Source: Methylobacterium terricola
GTDB lineage: Bacteria; Pseudomonadota; Alphaproteobacteria; Rhizobiales; Beijerinckiaceae
DNA: 64,000 nt
Direction of reading: 5' to 3'
Assembly (NCBI RefSeq): GCF_006151805.1
Contig: NZ_VDDA01000006.1
Location: 1-64,000 of the forward strand
Shown: in pieces, positions 33,275 to 41,573 of the stretch
Layout: each line of letters starts with the position of its first letter
How positions within the stretch are numbered: position 1 is the first letter of the stretch
Position numbers and translations under genes: made by a program
The notes under the pieces: model-generated
Database searches by the model: none
What the model saw: the letters and a program-made list of their open reading frames with translations, nothing else
Told to the model about the DNA's origin: nothing

Positions 33275-34639
33275 TCAGCGCCTCGTCAGCACCACCCCCA
33301 GATCGATCCCGCTCCCCATCGCCAGGTAGCCCGCCCGGTTCGGGTGCAGCCGGTCGCCCTTGCCGCCGGTGGTACTCTCCGGGACCATCTCGGGGCGCAA
33401 TCCCCCGGTCGCCGGGTCGAGGGTGGCGGCGTCGAAATCCACCACCCCGTCGAACACCCCCGAATCGCGGATGAAGGCGTTGAGACCGCGGCGCTTCTCG
33501 TCCTGCTCGGGGTGGCCGTGGGCGGGGCTGGAGCTGCCCTTGGCCGAGGGGAGGGTGGCGCCGATCACCCGCACGCCCGGGATGCCGGCGCGCAGGCGGG
33601 CGACGCCCTCGCGCATCCCGGCCTGCACCGCCTGCAGCGTGGCCTCGCCGTTGCGGCTGAAATCGTTGATGCCCTCGAGCCAGATCACGCTGGCGACGCC
33701 CGACAGCCCGATCACGTCGCGGTCGAGCCGGGACAGCGCCGAGGGCCCGCCCGGGAAGGGGGCCTGCGGCCCGTACGAAGCCGGGCCGACCACCTGGTTG
33801 CCGCCGATGCCGGCATTGACCACCGCGACCCGGTTGCCGAATTGCGCGTGCAGGCGGCGCGACAGCACGTCGGGCCAGCGGTCGTCCCCATTCATCGTCG
33901 AGGCGGTGCCGTCGGTGATCGAATCGCCGAAGGCGACCACGACGGGGGTCGGCGCGCTCACCGCCGGGTCGTTCATGGCCATGTCGACGGCATCGACGAA
34001 GAACCACGAGGCGGTGGAGAACGGGAAGGCGGCCTCGCCCTCGTCGGCGCCGTGCGCACCGGCGTCGGGGGCGGTGACGTAGGAGGTCTGGAGCGCCTTG
34101 GCGTGCCAGGTCATCGGCCCGCTTGATCCCACCACGTGGAGCGAGACCGCGAGCTTGCGCCCGGCCAGAAGCGGCGCATCCGGGTCGGCCGCGAAGGGCA
34201 GGGCGACCGGGTCGGACCAGACCTCGCCCCCGGGCGGGACCGTGACCCGGTCCCGGCCGCCGAAGAGCACCGGGCGGTTCGTCCCCGGCACCAGGGCCGC
34301 GCCGCCGAGCTGCAGCCCGGCATGGACGCCGTCGAGGGTGAGAACCCGGGTGCCGAAGGCGTTGGAGATCCGCAGGCGGGCCTCGCGGCCCCACACGTCC
34401 GGCCGCAGCACCAGCCGCAGGGTCTGGTCGCGGCTGCCCGCGGCGGGATCGGGGAAGGCGAAGCTCTGGTCGGGCTGGGCCGAGGGGTTGCCGATCGGGT
34501 ACGGACCCTGGACCGAGCCCGTCCAGGCGGTCGACCAGTGGCGCACCCGACCGGCCGTCCGGCCGGCATCCTGCGCCGGGGCCGGAGCGCCCAGGAATCC
34601 GAGACAGATCGCGGCCGCGGCCGCCCCTTGCCAACGCAT
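33275..34639 (-). CDS. secreted SGNH/GDSL hydrolase
   Basis: 454 residues from ATG 34639 with a signal peptide (AAAAAICLGFLGAPAPAQ). Residues ~35-230 are a beta-rich accessory domain; from ~240 the SGNH catalytic domain has block I AFGDSITDG (nucleophile Ser), block II GIGGNQV, block III WLEGINDF (Asn) and block V GDRLHPNRAGY (Asp/His). This two-part layout is known from exported rhamnogalacturonan/plant-polysaccharide esterase-like GDSL proteins. It presumably deacylates an external substrate, possibly plant polymer or lipid. Confidence 0.9.
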   Translation of the reverse strand: MRWQGAAAAAICLGFLGAPAPAQDAGRTAGRVRHWSTAWTGSVQGPYPIGNPSAQPDQSFAFPDPAAGSRDQTLRLVLRPDVWGREARLRISNAFGTRVLTLDGVHAGLQLGGAALVPGTNRPVLFGGRDRVTVPPGGEVWSDPVALPFAADPDAPLLAGRKLAVSLHVVGSSGPMTWHAKALQTSYVTAPDAGAHGADEGEAAFPFSTASWFFVDAVDMAMNDPAVSAPTPVVVAFGDSITDGTASTMNGDDRWPDVLSRRLHAQFGNRVAVVNAGIGGNQVVGPASYGPQAPFPGGPSALSRLDRDVIGLSGVASVIWLEGINDFSRNGEATLQAVQAGMREGVARLRAGIPGVRVIGATLPSAKGSSSPAHGHPEQDEKRRGLNAFIRDSGVFDGVVDFDAATLDPATGGLRPEMVPESTTGGKGDRLHPNRAGYLAMGSGIDLGVVLTRR

Positions 34640-34923
34640 CGCCAATCCTCCCACGGGCGCCGTCGCCGCCCCCTTGCCGCCAGGCAGAGCATGCCGCCCG
34701 AGAAATCGCCAGCCTTTGCGCGCGGAATGTGCGCTGGAGCACGCCGGGAGTGGGGGCGTGCGCCTACCCTCCGGCCACTTCGCGAGGGTCCGATGCCGCC
34801 GCAGATCGTTCGGCGATCGGCCGCGGCTTTGTTCGTTCCGCCGCGACCCGCCTGAAACGACCCGGCACCCTTGACCGCCCACGCGAGGCTCCGGAGTCCC
34901 ACCCTGCCCGAAGGGGGTGCTCG

Positions 34924-35400
34924 ATGACCCATCCGTGGCCACACCACCACACCGACGGTTCGGTGCATTACACCCATTGCCATCCGGAGACGGTGGATGC
35001 CCTGCCGGCTTCCGAGACGGCGCGGCCCGACTGGCGCCGTCGCCTCCGCGGCGCTGCCGGCATGCTGGGCGCCTCCGGCCTCGCCGCCGGGGCGATCTGG
35101 TTCGCGATGCTGTGCGACCCGACCGTCTCCCGCGCCGCCCTGCCGCCCTCCGCCGATATCTGCACCAATGCCGGCCACGCGGTCCGGGTCTGGTTCGACG
35201 CCGAGACCGCCCGCCGCGCCCGCGTCGCCGAGGCGCCGCACCAGCACGCCTTCAACAGCATGCTGCTGTGGTACCGCTCGGCGGAAGGCAACTGTGCCGC
35301 CGGCCGCACCCAGGAAGCGGTGCGCAGCTTCCAGTCCCTCGAGCGGATGATCGCCGGCTTCGACGCGAACCGGCAGGACCGCGACGAGGACGAGGAGTAA
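34924..35400 (+). CDS. hypothetical single-span membrane protein, His-rich N-terminus
   Basis: 158 residues from ATG 34924. The first ~22 residues are strikingly His-rich (MTHPWPHHHTDGSVHYTHCH), a span follows at ~46-64 (GMLGASGLAAGAIWFAMLC), and the rest is helical with two Cys and an acidic tail (RDRDEDEE-like). The His/Cys cluster could bind a metal on the cytoplasmic side, but that is speculation. I do not recognise the family. 93 bp before the next gene. Confidence 0.65.
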   Translation: MTHPWPHHHTDGSVHYTHCHPETVDALPASETARPDWRRRLRGAAGMLGASGLAAGAIWFAMLCDPTVSRAALPPSADICTNAGHAVRVWFDAETARRARVAEAPHQHAFNSMLLWYRSAEGNCAAGRTQEAVRSFQSLERMIAGFDANRQDRDEDEE

Positions 35401-35493
35401 AGCCCCGGCTTCGCGACTCCTTCCTGGTCGCGAACCCTTGCGCGCTGCGTCCGTTCGCGCTTGGCTCCCGCCCAACCATCGAGGGAGGGATGA

Positions 35494-36222
35494 ATGAGCG
35501 ACGGGCTGACCTACGTGCTGGTGCACGGCGCCTGGCACGGCGGCTGGTGCTGGGTGCGCGTCGCCGAGATCCTGCGGGCGCGAGGGCACCGGGTCTTCAC
35601 CCCGACCTGCACCGGCCTGGGCGAGCGGGCTCACCTCCTGTCCCGGGACATCACCCTCGACACCTTCGTGCACGACATCGCCGGGGTGATCGTCGCCGAG
35701 GAGCTGACCGACGTCGTCCTGGTCGGGCATTCCTTCGGCGGCCTGGCGATCAGCGGCGTCGCCGAAGCCATGCCCGAGCGGCTGCGCCACCTCGTCTATC
35801 TCGACGCGCTGATCGCGCAGGCCGGCCGCGCGCCCTTCGATGGGCTGCCGCCCGACGTGGTGGCGGCCCGCCGCCGCGCCGCCGCGGAATCGAGCGGGGG
35901 CCTCAGCCTGCCGCCGCCCCCGGCCGCAGCCTTCGGGGTCCTCGATCCGGCGGACGTTCCGTGGGTCGAGCGGCGCCTGACCCCGCACCCCTTGAGCACC
36001 TACGAGAGCCGGCTTCCGATCCGCGGCCCGGTCGGCAACGACCTGCCGCGCACCTACGTCGATTGCACCACGCCGTCCTACGCCACCCTCGACGGCGTCA
36101 AGGCGTGGGTGCGGCGCCAGCCCGGCTGGGGCTGGCAGGAGCTCGCCACCGGCCACGATGCGATGGTGAGCGCCCCGGGCCCGCTGGCCGACCTGCTGGT
36201 CGAGCTTGGGGCCGGCGCCTGA
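35494..36222 (+). CDS. alpha/beta hydrolase (methyl-/hydroxynitrile-esterase-like)
   Basis: 242 residues; GGGAGGGA upstream of ATG 35494 is a strong ribosome-binding site. YVLVHGAWHGGWCWVRVAE is the oxyanion-hole start of the plant-like methylesterase/EstC group, Ser80 lies in VGHSFGG, and TGHDAMVSAPGPLADLL contains the catalytic His. Cytoplasmic esterase or C-C/C-N bond hydrolase; substrate not predictable. Short convergent gap to 36275. Confidence 0.9.
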   Translation: MSDGLTYVLVHGAWHGGWCWVRVAEILRARGHRVFTPTCTGLGERAHLLSRDITLDTFVHDIAGVIVAEELTDVVLVGHSFGGLAISGVAEAMPERLRHLVYLDALIAQAGRAPFDGLPPDVVAARRRAAAESSGGLSLPPPPAAAFGVLDPADVPWVERRLTPHPLSTYESRLPIRGPVGNDLPRTYVDCTTPSYATLDGVKAWVRRQPGWGWQELATGHDAMVSAPGPLADLLVELGAGA

Positions 36223-36274
36223 TCCTAGCTCACGCGGCGTTGGACACCCTCGGGTCGTCCCGGGGCGAGACTTG

Positions 36275-36559
36275 TCAGCCCATCGTCACCACGGTGCGGC
36301 CGGGATCGATCTCGATCAGCCGCAGGCCGAAGCTGCGGCCTTCCTGCGCCTCCCAGTCGGCGAGGACGGCGTTGACCCGCTCCGGGCCCTGCTCGGCGAG
36401 GGTGCGGGTGCCGACCGGCCCCTCGATCGCGTGCATGACCTCGTCCATCAGCCGTCGGCGCGCCTTGCCTTCCGCGGGCTCGCCGGCGTCGCAATAGGTC
36501 GTGACGATCTGCTCCGACAAGGCCTCGATCACGGCCTGGTTCACGGAGGTCATGCCCAT
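36275..36559 (-). CDS. small hypothetical protein
   Basis: 94 residues; ATG 36559 (or 36553) preceded by GGGAGAG. Acidic and helical, with no span and no Cys-metal motif. TTYCDAGEPAEGKARRRLMDEVMHAIEGP and the C-terminal FGLRLIEIDPGRTVV strand suggest a small folded domain. Codon bias supports a real gene. Family not recognised. Confidence 0.6.
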   Translation of the reverse strand: MGMTSVNQAVIEALSEQIVTTYCDAGEPAEGKARRRLMDEVMHAIEGPVGTRTLAEQGPERVNAVLADWEAQEGRSFGLRLIEIDPGRTVVTMG

Positions 36560-36642
36560 GCTGCGCTCTCCCGTTCGGTAGGGTCGTGCCCCCCTTGGAC
36601 CGGGACAACGCGGCCGGGCGCGGGCGGTGCCGTCTTTCGCGT

Positions 36643-36957
36643 TCAGCCCGCCTGCTGCTGGCCGGCGGCGCGGTGGGCGGCGAGCGTCACCACCTCGGCG
36701 GAGGGAGCGTCCCCCTTCTGGTCCCGGCCCATCATGAAGATCACCGGGTTGCGGGGCATATAGCCGGGGTTGCGGCGCAGGTTCAGCAATTGCTGCAGCT
36801 CCACCGCGGTCAGGTCCTTCGGCGTGGCATCGCGCCAGACATGGCCCGGCGAGGCCTTGCGGGCGAAGGGCCACCAGGAGCGGCGCTCGGTCTCGACCTG
36901 CAGGACGAGCTTGCCGGTGAGGGTCTTGCGGAAATTGAAGCGACCCGTGATGGCCAT
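36643..36957 (-). CDS. small hypothetical protein
   Basis: 104 residues from ATG 36957, preceded by GGAGG. Starts with basic beta-like sequence (ITGRFNFRKTLTGKLVLQVE), then RSWWPFARKASPGHVWRDATPKDL and a short helical region; the end is Ala/Gln-rich. Reminiscent of small structural or phage-derived proteins, but no domain is identified. Same strand as and 83 bp upstream of the previous small gene; possibly cotranscribed. Confidence 0.65.
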   Translation of the reverse strand: MAITGRFNFRKTLTGKLVLQVETERRSWWPFARKASPGHVWRDATPKDLTAVELQQLLNLRRNPGYMPRNPVIFMMGRDQKGDAPSAEVVTLAAHRAAGQQQAG

Positions 36958-37090
36958 GACGCGTCCTCCATTCCCGGACAACCTGGACCTGTGCGGCTTA
37001 GCACGGCACTAACATGGTGCGGCCGAGCTTCGCTGGAAAGCCGATCGGTCCCCAGCCGCGCTGCCGCACCCCACCGGACTAACGGTTGCG

Positions 37091-37828
37091 ATGCCCAAAC
37101 GCTCCCTCACGCTCGACGCCGCACTGATCGCCCGCGCCCATCCGCACCCCGTGCCGGCGGACGGGCGCGGCCCGGGCTGCGGCATGGCGCTGATGGACGA
37201 GGCGGAGGCCGATGCGCGCCTCGACGCGGCCTTGGCCGAGAAGCCCGGCGATCCCGGCACCCTGTGGCTGTTCGCCTACGGCGCCCTGATGTGGCGGCCG
37301 GAATTCCCGTTCGCCGAGCGGCGCGTGGCCCGGCTGCGGGGCTGGCACCGCCGCTTCTGCCTGTGGCAGCCGGGTTTTCGCGGCACGCCGGAACGTCCGG
37401 GCGTGATGCTCGCCCTCGACCGCGGCGGGCAGTGCCGGGGGTTCGCCTACCGCATCGCCGGCGACGGCTCGCCAGGAGAGACCTTGCGCGAGGCGATCCA
37501 GCCGGTCTGGCGGCGGGAGATGCGCGGGCGCGGCTACGCCTCGCGCTGGCTCACCGCCGAGACGGCGGACGGCCCGGTCCCGGTCCTCGCCTTCGTGGCC
37601 GACCGGGCGGGGGCGCGCTACGCCGGGCGGCTGTCGGAGGCGGGGATCGCCGCGCGCATCGCCGCGGCCTGCGGGCCCACGGGCCCGAGCGCCGAGTACC
37701 TGCTCAACACCGTGACGGCCTGCGAGGCGATGGGCATCCGCGATCGCCACCTCTTCGCCATGCAGGCCCTCGTGGCCGAGGCGCTGGCGAGCGCGGATCA
37801 GAACAGCCCGACGCCGACGCCGGGCTGA
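37091..37828 (+). CDS. chaC: gamma-glutamylcyclotransferase, ChaC family
   Basis: 245 residues. ChaC enzymes open glutathione to 5-oxoproline and Cys-Gly in the cytoplasm. LWLFAYGALMWRPEFPFAERRVARL is the family start (nucleotide-like YGSL loop, here YGAL), followed by RRFCLWQPGFRGTPERPGVMLALD and AGRLSEAGIAARIAAACG with SAEYLLNTV near the end. The Ser-to-Ala change in YGSL is minor. The last 31 bp overlap the convergent exported-protein gene at 37798. Confidence 0.9.
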   Translation: MPKRSLTLDAALIARAHPHPVPADGRGPGCGMALMDEAEADARLDAALAEKPGDPGTLWLFAYGALMWRPEFPFAERRVARLRGWHRRFCLWQPGFRGTPERPGVMLALDRGGQCRGFAYRIAGDGSPGETLREAIQPVWRREMRGRGYASRWLTAETADGPVPVLAFVADRAGARYAGRLSEAGIAARIAAACGPTGPSAEYLLNTVTACEAMGIRDRHLFAMQALVAEALASADQNSPTPTPG

Positions 37829-38112
37829 GGCCGCGGCGGGTAGCCGTAGGGCCCGGTCGAGACGCCGTAATAGGGCAGGACCGGCGCGTAGCCGAAGCCG
37901 AGGAGCCGGCGCGGCGGCGGCGCGGCCACGATGATGTCGGCCTCCGCCTCGACCGCGACGGGCGGCGGCGGGGGAGGCGGCGCGCCCCAGCCGGCGGAGA
38001 ACCCGGCCCCGCCGCGTGGCGCATACCCGGCCGGCATGTCGGCGGCCATCGCCGGCGGGGCCGTGAGGGCGGCGGCCAGGGCGAGCCAGGCCGGCGTCGT
38101 GCGGAGCGTCAT
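37798..38112 (-). CDS. small exported Gly/Pro/Tyr-rich protein
   Basis: 104 residues with a clear signal peptide (LALAAALTAPPAMAAD). The mature chain is low-complexity: a run of seven Pro, then GFGYAPVLPYYGVSTGPYGYPP. Such small secreted proteins are frequent in Methylobacterium-type genomes and have no assigned function; envelope or surface association is likely. Its 3' end overlaps the 3' end of chaC by 31 bp on the opposite strand. Confidence 0.7.
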   Translation of the reverse strand: MTLRTTPAWLALAAALTAPPAMAADMPAGYAPRGGAGFSAGWGAPPPPPPPVAVEAEADIIVAAPPPRRLLGFGYAPVLPYYGVSTGPYGYPPRPQPGVGVGLF

Positions 38113-38233
38113 GGGTCAAGCCTCACGGGTCGAAACCTCGGCAGGAACGGTCGTACGGACAAGCTTCGCCGGGGCATCCCGGTTCCCCGGATCGTGACCT
38201 AGATTGGTGAACGAACCGGAGACGTGGGCCCGC

Positions 38234-38827
38234 ATGACCGAGCTGCCGCCGTTCTACGACGACCTCGCGGGCTGCCTCGCCGAGGCCTGGCGCCGGCTGG
38301 AGGAGGGCGCCGCTCATCAGAGCGGCTTCCACACCCCGGCGCTCGCCACGCTCGGCCGCGACGGCGCCCCGCGCCTGCGCACGGTGGTGTTGCGCGGGGT
38401 CGACCGGGACAGCCGCACGGTGCGGGTCCATTGCGACGCCCGCTCCGACAAGGCCGCCGAGATCGCCGCCGATCCCCGGGCGGCGCTCCACGCCTACGAT
38501 CCCAAGGCCAAGCTCCAGGTCAGGATCGAGGGCATCGCCCGCCTGCACGGGCAGGACGCGGTGGCCCGCGCCGCCTGGGAGGCGTCCCGGCCGATGAGCC
38601 GGGTCTGCTACGGCACCGTGCCGGGTCCCGGCACACCGCTGCCCGACGGGGGCGCCTACGCCCAGCCGCGGGACGAGGCGGCGGTGGAGGCGGGGTTTCC
38701 GGCGTTTCGCGTGATCGTCCTCACCGCCGCCCGCCTCGAATTCCTGTACCTCGCCCGCCCAGGGCACCGGCGGGCCGTGTTCACCTGGGACGGGGAGGAG
38801 CCGGGAGCGACATGGCTGGCGCCGTGA
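38234..38827 (+). CDS. pyridoxamine 5'-phosphate oxidase family protein
   Basis: 197 residues from ATG 38234. N-terminal half has the FMN split-barrel pattern: FHTPALATLGRDGAPRLRTVVLRG, DARSDKAAEI, AKLQVRIEGIARLHG; the C-terminal region FRVIVLTAARLEFLYLARPGHRRAVFTWDG resembles PdxH. It lacks the full PdxH C-terminal dimer motif, so it is probably a PNPOx-like flavoprotein rather than the biosynthetic enzyme. Cytoplasmic. Confidence 0.88.
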   Translation: MTELPPFYDDLAGCLAEAWRRLEEGAAHQSGFHTPALATLGRDGAPRLRTVVLRGVDRDSRTVRVHCDARSDKAAEIAADPRAALHAYDPKAKLQVRIEGIARLHGQDAVARAAWEASRPMSRVCYGTVPGPGTPLPDGGAYAQPRDEAAVEAGFPAFRVIVLTAARLEFLYLARPGHRRAVFTWDGEEPGATWLAP

Positions 38828-38918
38828 GATGCCCCTCGCCTCGCTCCGATGACCGGCAGGGCGTGGGATCCCCCCTCCCGACGGCGCCGGGAGAGGGAAG
38901 GTGCGAGTTATTCCCTCG

Positions 38919-39005
38919 CGCCTTGGCATCGATACGTCGATGCCAAGGCGTCGGCCGCCCGTTCGGGCTTGCCTTGCGCCGTCGAACCGATCCGTTCGAC
39001 GGCGC
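38919..39005. repeat. two adjacent perfect inverted repeats between convergent genes
   Basis: First palindrome: 14-bp arms CGCCTTGGCATCGA (38919-38932) and TCGATGCCAAGGCG (38937-38950), loop TACG. Second: 12-bp arms GCGCCGTCGAAC (38976-38987) and GTTCGACGGCGC (38994-39005), loop CGATCC. No U-tract follows either. They fill the gap between the PNPOx-like gene and the convergent metC. Perfect long arms suggest a selected hairpin or a mobile REP-like element. Confidence 0.85.
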
Positions 39006-39036
39006 GGCGGTATTCCTTGTCCAACGCGGGGACGTC

Positions 39037-40224
39037 TCACGACGCCGCCCGCAGCCGCGCGAACCCCGCCTCCAGGTCCCGCGTCAGATCCTCCATGTCC
39101 TCCAGCCCGACCTGGAACCGCAGGCCCGGCCCGCCCGGGGCCCAGGGGTTCGCGGTGCGGTAGGGCGCGCAGTCGAACGGGATCACCAGGCTCTCGAAGC
39201 CGCCCCAGGAGAAGCCCATCCCGAACAGCTCGAGCCCGTCGAGCATCGCCGCCACGGCGGCCTCCGGGCAGGGCTTGAGGATGATCGAGAACAGGCCGGA
39301 GGAGCCCAGGAAGTCGCGGGCCCAGATCGCGTGGCCGGGATCCTCCGGCAGGGCCGGGTGCAGCACCCGGGCGACCTCCGGCCGGCCCTGGAACCAGCGG
39401 GCGAGCCTCAACGCCTGCTCGCCGTGCTCGCGCAGGCGCAGGGGCAGGGTGCGCAGGCCGCGCAGCGCCAGGAAGACATCCTCGGCCCCGGCGCAGATCG
39501 CGAACTGGTCGAAGGTCCGCCGCAGGGCCGGCCAATATCTCGCGTTGGCCGACGTCAGGCCGAGGAGCAGGTCCGAGCCGCCCGACAGGTACTTGGTGCC
39601 GGCCTCGATGGCGATGTCGACCCCGCGCTCGTGCGGCGGGAACAGCAGCGGCGTCGCCCAGGTATTGTCCATCAGCACGCAGGCGCCGCGGGCATGCGCC
39701 GCTTCGGCGATGGCCGGGATGTCCTGCATCTCGAAGCTCTGCGAGCCCGGCGCCTCGGTGAGCACCGCCGTCGTGTTGTCGCGCATCAGCCCGGCGATGC
39801 CGGCGCCGACCGTCGGGTCGTAATAGGTGGTCTCGACCCCGAAGCGCGCGAGGAACCCGTCGCAGAAGATCCGGGTCGGGCGGTAGGCGGAATCGCTCAC
39901 CAGCAGGTGGTCGCCGGCCTTGAGGCAGGACAGAAGCCCGACCGTGACGGCGGCGAGGCCGGACGGGGTCAGCACGGTGCCGGCGGCGCCGGCGAGTTCG
40001 GTCCAGGCGCTCTCCAGCGCGCGGACCGTCGGCGTGCCGGTGGTGCCGTAGGTATAGTCCGCCCGCCGGTTCTTGAGCGCGTCGTAGCTCTCGTAGAGCA
40101 CCGTCGAGCCGCGATAGATCGGGGTGTTGACGAAACCGTGCTGCTGCGACGGGTCGCGGCCGGCATGGACCAGGCGGGTGCGGGTGCCGAGGCGGCTCCT
40201 GTCGCGGGGCGGGGTGATGCTCAT
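39037..40224 (-). CDS. metC: cystathionine beta-lyase
   Basis: 395 residues from ATG 40224. PLP enzyme of the Cys/Met metabolism family that splits cystathionine to homocysteine, pyruvate and ammonia. TRLVHAGRDPSQQHGFVNTPIY and YTYGTTGTPT are the family N-terminus; LMDNTWATPLLF and EAGTKYLSGGSDLLLG contain the PLP-binding Asp and Lys; GMGFSWGGFESLVIP is the substrate-binding segment typical of MetC rather than MetB. Cytoplasmic. Convergent with the PNPOx-like gene and divergent from the aap operon. Confidence 0.92.
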   Translation of the reverse strand: MSITPPRDRSRLGTRTRLVHAGRDPSQQHGFVNTPIYRGSTVLYESYDALKNRRADYTYGTTGTPTVRALESAWTELAGAAGTVLTPSGLAAVTVGLLSCLKAGDHLLVSDSAYRPTRIFCDGFLARFGVETTYYDPTVGAGIAGLMRDNTTAVLTEAPGSQSFEMQDIPAIAEAAHARGACVLMDNTWATPLLFPPHERGVDIAIEAGTKYLSGGSDLLLGLTSANARYWPALRRTFDQFAICAGAEDVFLALRGLRTLPLRLREHGEQALRLARWFQGRPEVARVLHPALPEDPGHAIWARDFLGSSGLFSIILKPCPEAAVAAMLDGLELFGMGFSWGGFESLVIPFDCAPYRTANPWAPGGPGLRFQVGLEDMEDLTRDLEAGFARLRAAS

Positions 40225-40389
40225 CGGGCCTCTGGCGTGGCGAACGGCGTTCGGGAAACCGGCGCGGAGCACATCCCGGGCCGCGCTCCGACGTCAAGCC
40301 CGACCGTGGGCGCTTCGCCGCCCCCGCGGCAGGCCTGCCTAGTCTGTTCGTCTATCGCGCCAACCCCTTGACCGGGCAGCCCGCTTCGC

Positions 40390-40406
40390 TTGGAATGCCT
40401 CTTGCT
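40390..40406 (+). promoter_or_regulatory. sigma-54-like promoter for the aap operon
   Basis: TTGGAATGCCTCTTGCT has the invariant GG (40392-40393) and GC (40404-40405) separated by 10 bp, with TTGC-T at the -12 element, as in RpoN promoters; the -24 core is GGAATG rather than GGCACG. It lies 77 bp before the aapJ ATG. Amino-acid ABC operons are often under NtrC/RpoN nitrogen control, which fits. Confidence 0.6.
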
Positions 40407-40482
40407 TAGGCAGTGTCCGTGCTTGAGCAGACGGACGGCGGCTTCAAGGGCGCCGCGACCGGAACGGGAGATCCGAGACCCC

Positions 40483-41505
40483 ATGAAGAACATCGTCGCG
40501 ACCCTGGCCTTCGGGCTCGGTGCCACCCTGCTGGCGGGCGCCGCCCAGGCCCAAGGGACGCTGAACAGCATCAAGCAGAAGGGCTACATCTCCTGCGGCT
40601 CCAACCCGGGGCTGGCCGGCTTCGGCGTGCCGGACGCGCAGGGGCGCTGGACCGGTCTCGACGTCGATTTCTGCCGGGCCCTGTCCGCGGCGATCTTCAA
40701 CGACGTCAGCAAGGTCCGCTTCATCCCGCTCTCGGCCAAGGACCGCTTCACGGCGCTCCAGTCGGGCGAGGTCGATGTCCTGTCGCGCAACACCACCTGG
40801 ACGATGTCGCGCGACACGGCCCTCGGGCTCGACTTCCCGGCCGTCAACTACTACGACGGCCAAGGCTTCATGGTGAAGAAGAAGCTCGGCATCACCTCGG
40901 CCAAGCAGCTCGACGGCGCCTCGGTCTGCACCCAGCAGGGCACCACCACCGAGCTGAACCTGGCCGACTACTTCCGCGCCAACAAGATGAAGTACGAGGT
41001 GGTGGCCTTCGCCAGCGCCGACGAGACCTTCAAGGCCTACGATTCCGGCCGCTGCGACGCCTTCACCACCGACGCCTCGGGCCTCTACGCCGAGCGCCTG
41101 CGCGCCTCGGCCCCCGACGACAACATCGTGCTGCCCGAGATCATCTCGAAGGAGCCGCTCGCGCCGGCGGTGCGCCAGGGCGACGCCCAGTGGGCCGACA
41201 TCGTCCGCTGGACCCACTACGCGATGCTGAACGCCGAGGAGGCCGGCATCACGCAGGGCAACGTCGACCAGATGGCGAAATCGACCGACAACCCGGACGT
41301 CAAGCGCATCCTCGGCACCGAGGGCAAGTACGGCGCCGATCTCGGGCTGACCAACGACTGGGCCTTCCGGATCGTCAAGCTCGTCGGCAATTACGGCGAG
41401 GTGTTCGAGCGCAACGTCGGCATGGGCTCGCCCCTGAAGATCCAGCGCGGCCTCAACGCCCTGTGGTCGAAGGGCGGCCTGCAATACGGCCCGCCGATCC
41501 GCTGA
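40483..41505 (+). CDS. aapJ: general L-amino-acid ABC transporter, substrate-binding protein
   Basis: 340 residues with a signal peptide (LAFGLGATLLAGAAQAQ). Family-3 solute-binding protein of the AapJ/BztA type: GYISCGSNPGLAGFGVPD, GLDVDFCRALSAAIF, RNTTWTMSRD and FTTDASGLYAER are recognisable and the chain contains the family's paired Cys positions. It captures a broad range of L-amino acids in the periplasm. First gene of aapJQMP, preceded by a sigma-54-like promoter. Confidence 0.95.
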   Translation: MKNIVATLAFGLGATLLAGAAQAQGTLNSIKQKGYISCGSNPGLAGFGVPDAQGRWTGLDVDFCRALSAAIFNDVSKVRFIPLSAKDRFTALQSGEVDVLSRNTTWTMSRDTALGLDFPAVNYYDGQGFMVKKKLGITSAKQLDGASVCTQQGTTTELNLADYFRANKMKYEVVAFASADETFKAYDSGRCDAFTTDASGLYAERLRASAPDDNIVLPEIISKEPLAPAVRQGDAQWADIVRWTHYAMLNAEEAGITQGNVDQMAKSTDNPDVKRILGTEGKYGADLGLTNDWAFRIVKLVGNYGEVFERNVGMGSPLKIQRGLNALWSKGGLQYGPPIR

Positions 41506-41573
41506 CATCGTGACGAGCGGCGCCCGGGCCACCCGGGCGCCGCTCCCTTCATCACAAGACGCGAGCACGCCCC

